Position numbers and translations under genes: made by a program. A DNA stretch of 10,086 bases, from assembly GCA_018826405.1 (NCBI GenBank), contig JAHJZL010000062.1, positions 1-10,086 on the forward strand. The letters run 5' to 3'. The notes under the pieces are model-generated. The model saw only the letters and a program-made list of their open reading frames with translations, searched no databases and was not told the origin of the DNA. The DNA is from Patescibacteria group bacterium. GTDB lineage: Bacteria > Patescibacteriota > Minisyncoccia > Phycocordibacterales > Phycocordibacteraceae. The first letter of the stretch is position 1. Every line of letters starts with the position of its first letter. Shown one piece after another: positions 5,973-10,086 of the stretch.

Positions 5973-6754
5973 GGCTGTATTGTTACCCACGTCGTTGAGA
6001 ATGGATTCAGGTATGGACGAATCCCAATCTCAGAGCGAGGAGAGGATGGGTCGTTTGCAACTGAAATAACAACGCCAACCGGAGCAAAAGATGCACCCCC
6101 TATGTACACAAAATCTCCTTCTATAACTCCCGCTTCTCGAGCTGCTGTTGCCGTGAATGCGCCACTTCCTCTACCAACTAGGATAAGTGCAAGTCGCTCC
6201 TCACCCACCCAACTTGCAGTCTCACGCCCTGGCGCTGAATACAACAATACTCTTGAAGAGTTCTTTGTAACGCTTTCAACAGTCCCAAGCGGCACACCAG
6301 AGGGTCCTAGTACACGCATACTAGGCGCGACTCCCGCATTGCTTCCTTGATCAAGGACAAACGTGTCATAGGGAGAGACTGGCGGGCGCACTAAGACAGT
6401 TGCAAGAATCTCGTCCGCAAACTCAGTTCTGCTTCCTACAAGTTTCGTTAGATCCTGCACCTTTGCTTGAAGACCAATCTGCTCAGTGCGCAGTGTTGCG
6501 TTCTCTGCAAGCAATCTGTCTCGCTCTTTTGCAAGATGTGCAGCATTCCCAAAAAAAGTGCCTGCTGTGTGTACGTTTGCAGACAGAGCTGATCCAGTCT
6601 TCCAAAACGGCGTACTCAGCGCAGCTATTGCTCCAGGCGCAACGGTACGGAGTATGAGAAACAGCAAGGCTATACCAACAACTGAAAGGGACGCTGGCCC
6701 AATCCATGAGTTCCCTATTAAGGAATTACGCTTTCGGGAGAATTGCGTCTTCAT
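5969..6754 (-). CDS. mreC: Rod shape-determining protein MreC
   Basis: MreC is a bitopic membrane protein that links MreB filaments to PBP2 in the periplasm or outer cell-wall space. The 261-residue protein has a short basic N-terminus and one membrane segment (about 20-40). A coiled coil follows at about 72-108, rich in K, E, R and L (AKERDRLLAENATLRTEQ), which is the usual dimerisation helix. The beta-rich domain follows, with DTFVLDQGSNAGVAPSMRV and later GLPLG-like and SRV turns typical of the family (VPLGTVESVTKNSSRV). The length is normal. The ATG at 6754 overlaps the 3' end of mreB by 29 bases. No later in-frame ATG lies near the N-terminus, and the early basic residues support this start. 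No Shine-Dalgarno site is seen. Confidence 0.93.
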   Translation of the reverse strand: MKTQFSRKRNSLIGNSWIGPASLSVVGIALLFLILRTVAPGAIAALSTPFWKTGSALSANVHTAGTFFGNAAHLAKERDRLLAENATLRTEQIGLQAKVQDLTKLVGSRTEFADEILATVLVRPPVSPYDTFVLDQGSNAGVAPSMRVLGPSGVPLGTVESVTKNSSRVLLYSAPGRETASWVGEERLALILVGRGSGAFTATAAREAGVIEGDFVYIGGASFAPVGVVISVANDPSSPRSEIGIRPYLNPFSTTWVTIQP

Positions 6755-7781
6755 GCATAAATGCGTCCACCCAAGGACGAGGGTCTTCTGTTACAACACC
6801 AGTACCGCGCACAACTGCAGTTAGCGGGTCGCTTGCAACATGCACGGGAACTCCAAGCATCTTAGCGAGCAACTCGGGCAATCCGCGCACGAGCGCTCCT
6901 CCCCCAAATACCGTTACTCCACGCTCAAGAACATCAGAGAGTAGCTCTGGAGGTGTGTGCTCAATTACATCCTTCATGGCCTCCATAAGGGAGTCCATTG
7001 ACGGAGCAAGTGCTTCTCGTACATGCGCATCAGTTAGAACAATTTCTCTTGGCAAGCCTGTTGCAAGATCTCGTCCGCGCACCGCTTTCTCAAGAGACTC
7101 CTCAAGAGGCAGTACTGCACCAACAGCAATCTTTGTGTCTTCTGCAGTCTTCTCACCTATAGCAAGCTGGAATTCGCTTCGCACGTAGTCAATGATGTTG
7201 TCATTGAATCTGTCTCCTGCCACCTGAGAGCTCTTTGAAGCAACCGTGCCGCCAAGCGCAATAACTGAAATGTCTGTAGTTCCTGCACCGATATCAAGCA
7301 CCATAGTGCCGAGCGCCTCCATAACAGGAAGCTTTGCACCAATAGCTCCTGCCATAGGCTCCTCAAGAATAAATACTTCGCGAGCACCTGCAGTTAATGC
7401 AGCATCGCGCACTGCACGGCTTTCTACGTTTGTAACTCCTGTTGGAACTCCAACAACAACACGTGGACCGAATAGTCGTGAACGTCCTCCCTGTGCCTTG
7501 TTAATAAAGTACGCGAGAAGTTCCTCTGTAACTTCAAAGTCAGAAATAACTCCATGAGAGAGCGGGCGAACAGCGCGAATGTGTGGGGGTGTTTTCCCAA
7601 GCATCATCTTTGCACTCTGGCCTACAGCAACCATCTGCCCTGTCTTTTCATTCACCGTTACCACTGACGGTTCTGCAATTACAATGCCGCGCCCTCGCAC
7701 ATACACAAGCGTGTTGCCTGTACCCAAATCAATACCAATATCAGTTGAGAACAGAGAATTCCTTGAAAATCGTTTAGCCAT
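6726..7781 (-). CDS. mreB: Rod shape-determining protein MreB (actin homologue)
   Basis: MreB forms ATP-dependent membrane-bound filaments that position the elongation machinery. The 351-residue protein has full length and all actin-fold motifs: phosphate 1 (DIGIDLGTGNT, 14-24), the connect and phosphate 2 segment (LDIGAGTTDISVIALGG, 162-178) and the adenosine site (VFGGGALVRGLPELL, 291-305). EEPMAGAIGA (140-149) is a further signature. The N-terminal MAKRFSRNSLF could be the amphipathic membrane-binding stretch. The ATG at 7781 lies two bases after the proS stop codon, so the two genes are almost certainly cotranscribed. The C-terminus overlaps mreC by 29 bases. Presence of the whole set suggests rod-like growth. 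Confidence 0.98.
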   Translation of the reverse strand: MAKRFSRNSLFSTDIGIDLGTGNTLVYVRGRGIVIAEPSVVTVNEKTGQMVAVGQSAKMMLGKTPPHIRAVRPLSHGVISDFEVTEELLAYFINKAQGGRSRLFGPRVVVGVPTGVTNVESRAVRDAALTAGAREVFILEEPMAGAIGAKLPVMEALGTMVLDIGAGTTDISVIALGGTVASKSSQVAGDRFNDNIIDYVRSEFQLAIGEKTAEDTKIAVGAVLPLEESLEKAVRGRDLATGLPREIVLTDAHVREALAPSMDSLMEAMKDVIEHTPPELLSDVLERGVTVFGGGALVRGLPELLAKMLGVPVHVASDPLTAVVRGTGVVTEDPRPWVDAFMHEDAILPKA

Positions 7782-7783
7782 AA

Positions 7784-9028
7784 TTATCGCTTGAGCAACT
7801 CAGCCCGACTGAGTTTGGTAACCTCTCCTGTCTTTCGGTTCACAAGTTCAACTTGTCCAGTTGCCAGCGCTTCTTTCCCAATAACAATTCTCCAAGGAAT
7901 TCCAATTAGATCTGAGTCTGCAAACTTCTCTCCTGCGCGCGCATCACGGTCGTCATACAGCACTGATTTTCCTGCATCTGTAAGCTCTTCATAGATTCCC
8001 TCTGCAAAGGCAGCGATGTCTCCATCATTCCCCGCAAGGGACACGAGGTGATATGTAAAAGGAGCAATAGATTCAGGCCAAACCATACCCTTCTCGTCTG
8101 CAAATGCCTCAACAATTGTTCCCATAAGACGCGTAATCCCAATGCCGTAGGACCCAAGGATAACTGGCTTTTCTGCACCCTCTTCGTCTCTATAAGTTAG
8201 TCCTAGTTGTTTTGATTTAATGTCTCCAAAGCTAAAGATGTTTCCAACTTCCACTGCCTTCTCCTCAACGAGCTCCTCCCGGGTAACACCAAGCTGCTTC
8301 AGAACTTCTGAAGTTAAAACTTCTTTGTTAACAGCAATCCTCTTTTCCTTGTGTACGTAAATGATGTCTTCCCCTGTCTCGCAGAGTGTCTGGAACTCAT
8401 GACTAAACTGAGTAAACGCGCCTCCTGAAGCAAAAGTAAGGTAGGTGCGCTCTCCAAGTCCGACGCGCATGAATACATTGTGGTAGGCACGAATAGCTCC
8501 GTCATAAAACTTCTGATGCGCTTCCTCATCCTTTGTATAGGAATACATATCTTTCATTACAAACTCTCTTCCGCGCATGATTCCTGACTTGGCACGCAGT
8601 TCGTTGCGCAACTTAGTCTGGAACTGATAGACGTATGCAGGCAGATCACGGTAACTCTCTAAGTATTCCGTCATGAGTTCTGTTATAGGCTCTTCGTGAG
8701 ACCATCCAAAGCCAACTTCAGATCCATTCTTAAGAACGGACTTAAACCACACATCGACATTTCGGTCGTCCCACCTATCAGTCTTCTCCCACAGCTCCTT
8801 GCTCTGAAGACTGGTCATGAGTAGCTCGTGTGCCCCTATCGCATCCATCTCTTCTCGCACTATTTGCTTGATTCGCTCAACAACCTTGATCCCCAAAGGA
8901 AGGTACGCGTACACCCCTGCCATTTCTTTATGAACAAAGCCTGCACGAATAAGCAGCTGCGCATTCTTGGCAAGCTCGTCCTTAGGGGCTTCCCGGCGAG
9001 TCTTCGTGAAGAGGCTGGACTGACGCAT
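7784..9028 (-). CDS. proS: Proline-tRNA ligase lacking the INS editing domain
   Basis: ProRS charges tRNA-Pro with proline. This 414-residue enzyme is a class II synthetase of bacterial type. The N-terminus (MRQSSLFTKTRREAP), motif 2 region (TKLRNELRAKSGIMRGREF with KDMYSY) and motif 3 (GSYGIGITRLMGTIVE) are clear, followed by an anticodon-binding domain (YDDRDARAGEKFADSDLIGIPWRIVIG). Between motifs 2 and 3 only about 40 residues replace the roughly 180-residue INS domain, which in E. coli (572 residues) removes mischarged alanine. I chose the ATG at 9028 by homology. It lies nine bases after a good -10 box. An in-frame ATG at 9085 with TAGGA upstream would add 19 residues that do not fit the family. 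The gene heads the mre-mrdA group. Confidence 0.95.
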   Translation of the reverse strand: MRQSSLFTKTRREAPKDELAKNAQLLIRAGFVHKEMAGVYAYLPLGIKVVERIKQIVREEMDAIGAHELLMTSLQSKELWEKTDRWDDRNVDVWFKSVLKNGSEVGFGWSHEEPITELMTEYLESYRDLPAYVYQFQTKLRNELRAKSGIMRGREFVMKDMYSYTKDEEAHQKFYDGAIRAYHNVFMRVGLGERTYLTFASGGAFTQFSHEFQTLCETGEDIIYVHKEKRIAVNKEVLTSEVLKQLGVTREELVEEKAVEVGNIFSFGDIKSKQLGLTYRDEEGAEKPVILGSYGIGITRLMGTIVEAFADEKGMVWPESIAPFTYHLVSLAGNDGDIAAFAEGIYEELTDAGKSVLYDDRDARAGEKFADSDLIGIPWRIVIGKEALATGQVELVNRKTGEVTKLSRAELLKR

Positions 9029-9037
9029 GATGCCAAC

Positions 9038-9066
9038 AGTATACGACTCTCCGCACCTGAGGGCAA
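9038..9066 (-). promoter_or_regulatory. Candidate proS-mre operon promoter (TTGCCC, 17 bp, TATACT)
   Basis: On the minus strand TATACT (9043-9038) matches five of six -10 bases, and TTGCCC (9066-9061) lies 17 bases upstream. The proS ATG begins nine bases after the -10 box, so the mRNA would have almost no leader. A second option is TATATA (9112-9107), which would serve the longer start at 9085. Confidence 0.5.
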
Positions 9067-9076
9067 AAGCATAGTT

Positions 9077-9122
9077 TTGACTCATTTTTCCTACGGTGTA
9101 CTGTCATATATAGATCGGAGGG
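9077..9122 (+). promoter_or_regulatory. Candidate promoter and strong Shine-Dalgarno of the guanylate-kinase-like gene
   Basis: TTGACT (9077-9082) is followed after 16 bases by TACTGT (9099-9104); TATATA at 9107-9112 is an alternative -10 box. GGAGGG (9117-9122) lies six bases before the ATG at 9129 and is the strongest ribosome binding site in the window. The Shine-Dalgarno call is firm; the promoter call is weak. Confidence 0.5.
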
Positions 9123-9128
9123 AAAACG

Positions 9129-9725
9129 ATGAGAATCTTGATATCTGTTTCAGGTCGTACTGGAACGCAAAAGGCCGAAATCCTCTGTGAGCTACATCGG
9201 CTTACAGGGGGTCGCATTGCGCGCTCGGACACGACCAGGGAGTATCGTCCTGGCGACGCCTTGAACGTCAGGAACTATCTGACACGAGACTCTTTTTATT
9301 GTACGCGTCGGTCCGAACCCAACATTTGGGAAATTCGCTACGACGGCGCTGACTACGGCATGTCTGAAAGTGCACTGAAGTTTGCGTTGCAAGGGGACGA
9401 GAACGATCTTACGGTCGGACTCGCAACTATCGTTCCGCGGACTGCATCACGATTGAAAGACGCCGTTCTCAAGATCACCGGCGACCCTGGGTCGTATGTG
9501 CCGTTCTATGTGCTCTCAACAAAGGAGAGCCTCATGCGGCGCAGATGGACCACGGACTTGGGGTACCGAGACCGTCGCACATCAGAACGGCTCTTTGAAG
9601 AAAAGGATTGGTTCAAGGAAGCGAGAAACAGCTCAATTCCCTTCCAGTTCGTTCGGAACAACATAAGTCCCGAGCACACAGCCAGGCGCATACTACAGCG
9701 TCTCGGCATCAAGCCGCTTTCCTAA
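9129..9725 (+). CDS. Divergent guanylate-kinase-like protein with degenerate P-loop
   Basis: The 198-residue protein follows the layout of guanylate kinase, which phosphorylates GMP with ATP. SDTTREYRPGD (33-43) matches the GMP-binding STTR.pRpGE motif, YDGADYGMS (71-79) matches the later G..YGt segment, and the Arg-rich RRRWTTDLGYRDRR (137-150) sits where the lid arginines lie. The P-loop is altered: SGRTGTQKAE (8-17) keeps G9, G12 and K15 but has Gln and Ala in place of the final Gly and Ser/Thr. The usual D.D..G strand after the GMP site is also missing (LTVGLATIVPRTAS, 94-107). A normal kinase reaction is therefore doubtful. The start is fixed by a strong Shine-Dalgarno. Sampled rows reach 53-63% G+C, above neighbours, and it is the only plus-strand gene here. 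Confidence 0.8.
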   Translation: MRILISVSGRTGTQKAEILCELHRLTGGRIARSDTTREYRPGDALNVRNYLTRDSFYCTRRSEPNIWEIRYDGADYGMSESALKFALQGDENDLTVGLATIVPRTASRLKDAVLKITGDPGSYVPFYVLSTKESLMRRRWTTDLGYRDRRTSERLFEEKDWFKEARNSSIPFQFVRNNISPEHTARRILQRLGIKPLS

Positions 9726-9742
9726 CGGGGGCGGCTTTTTTA
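9711..9742 (+). terminator. Rho-independent terminator containing the stop codon of the guanylate-kinase-like gene
   Basis: AAGCCGC (9711-9717) pairs with GCGGCTT (9731-9737), with CC/GG pairs possible inside the loop, followed by a T-run. The TAA stop (9723-9725) lies in the loop, so the last codons form the left arm. The convergent hydrolase stop (9742-9740) lies in the T-run. There is no T-run on the minus strand, so it works in one direction. Confidence 0.85.
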
Positions 9743-10086
9743 TAGAGATTGAATGTCCTCAATAAGCTCAGGGAACCTTTCTTGAAGAAAGTGTCCTCTG
9801 TCCGAAAAGATTCGTACTGTTGCCTCAGGAAGTTTCTCTTTGTATTTATCAAGCGCTGAGAATGGAACTACGGGATCGTCAGTGCTGTGGTAGAGCACAG
9901 TATGCTTTGCCTGTTTTGAGACGTTCTCAAGAGACTCTGGCAACGTGAAGTCTGCAAGAGAATAATCTGTGTCCTCAGTATCAAAAGGAGCAGCAATAAG
10001 CCAGAGCCCCGCAATAGATACGAGAAGTGTGTGCTCGCTAAAATACTTTGCGAGGAATATTCCTCCCAGAGAATGCCCTACGAGGA
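9740..10086 (-). CDS. Alpha/beta serine hydrolase of RBBP9/YdeN type, N-terminus outside the window
   Basis: The reading frame stays open to the window edge, giving 114 visible codons before the stop. It begins with LVGHSLGG, a G-x-S-x-G nucleophile elbow in the third and following residues, then LAKYFSEH and a short helical segment, GLWLIAAPFD. The acid is probably the Asp in STDDPVVPFSAL, and the base is the His in DRGHFLQERFPEL. This spacing and the dDpvVP and GHF motifs resemble small RBBP9/YdeN-family hydrolases of about 180-200 residues, so about 70-80 residues should lie beyond the edge. The substrate cannot be told from sequence. It converges on the guanylate-kinase-like gene with 14 bases between stop codons and has no terminator of its own in the window. 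Confidence 0.85.
   Translation of the reverse strand, partial: LVGHSLGGIFLAKYFSEHTLLVSIAGLWLIAAPFDTEDTDYSLADFTLPESLENVSKQAKHTVLYHSTDDPVVPFSALDKYKEKLPEATVRIFSDRGHFLQERFPELIEDIQSL

Noticed and set aside
9029..9085. Longer proS start at 9085 with TAGGA upstream
   Set aside because: The additional 19 residues do not match the ProRS family, and a -10 box lies within them, just ahead of the homologous start.
1..10086. Insertion sequences, CRISPR arrays, tRNA genes, prophage or attachment sites
   Set aside because: I looked for transposase-like products, spaced repeats, clover-leaf elements and integrases and saw none.

Overview
The window reads as a chromosomal segment of a small-genome bacterium, most likely of the Candidate Phyla Radiation (Patescibacteria, Parcubacteria-like). 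This is inferred from several points: a proline-tRNA ligase without the usual editing insert, a very short MreD-like protein, an RsmH with an altered core motif, a compact PBP2, and core genes that mostly lack a Shine-Dalgarno sequence. The standard genetic code fits every gene. No mobile element, CRISPR array, tRNA or rRNA was recognised.

Layout from left to right. Positions 1-1257 (minus strand) hold mraZ and the start of rsmH, the usual head of a dcw (division and cell wall) cluster. They are preceded by a promoter flanked by GTGGG repeats that look like MraZ operator boxes. A terminator at 1385-1412 separates this from a stand-alone class I glutamine amidotransferase (1428-2168). A second terminator (2200-2233) follows an unusual 330-residue protein (2245-3237) that I read as a possible circularly permuted ATP-grasp enzyme. 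Upstream of it, 3238-3504 contains no convincing gene. It holds a 21-bp perfect hairpin terminator, several smaller helices and a promoter-like site, and may encode a structured RNA or leader.

Positions 3505-9028 (minus strand) contain greA with its own promoter and, upstream of it, a tightly packed group: proS, mreB, mreC, mreD-like and mrdA. The joins are a 2-nt gap, a 29-nt overlap, a 4-nt overlap and a 1-nt overlap. MreB, MreC, MreD and PBP2 together form the elongation machinery for rod-shaped growth. RodA, the usual glycosyltransferase partner of PBP2, is absent from the window.

A promoter region at 9029-9128 divides proS from a plus-strand gene (9129-9725). That gene encodes a guanylate-kinase-like protein with a damaged P-loop, and it ends inside its own terminator. 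Convergent to it, the C-terminal part of an RBBP9/YdeN-like serine hydrolase runs off the right edge. The ATP-grasp-like and guanylate-kinase-like genes are richer in G+C in the rows I counted and have clear Shine-Dalgarno sites, unlike their neighbours. They are the best candidates for acquired genes and for new biology here.
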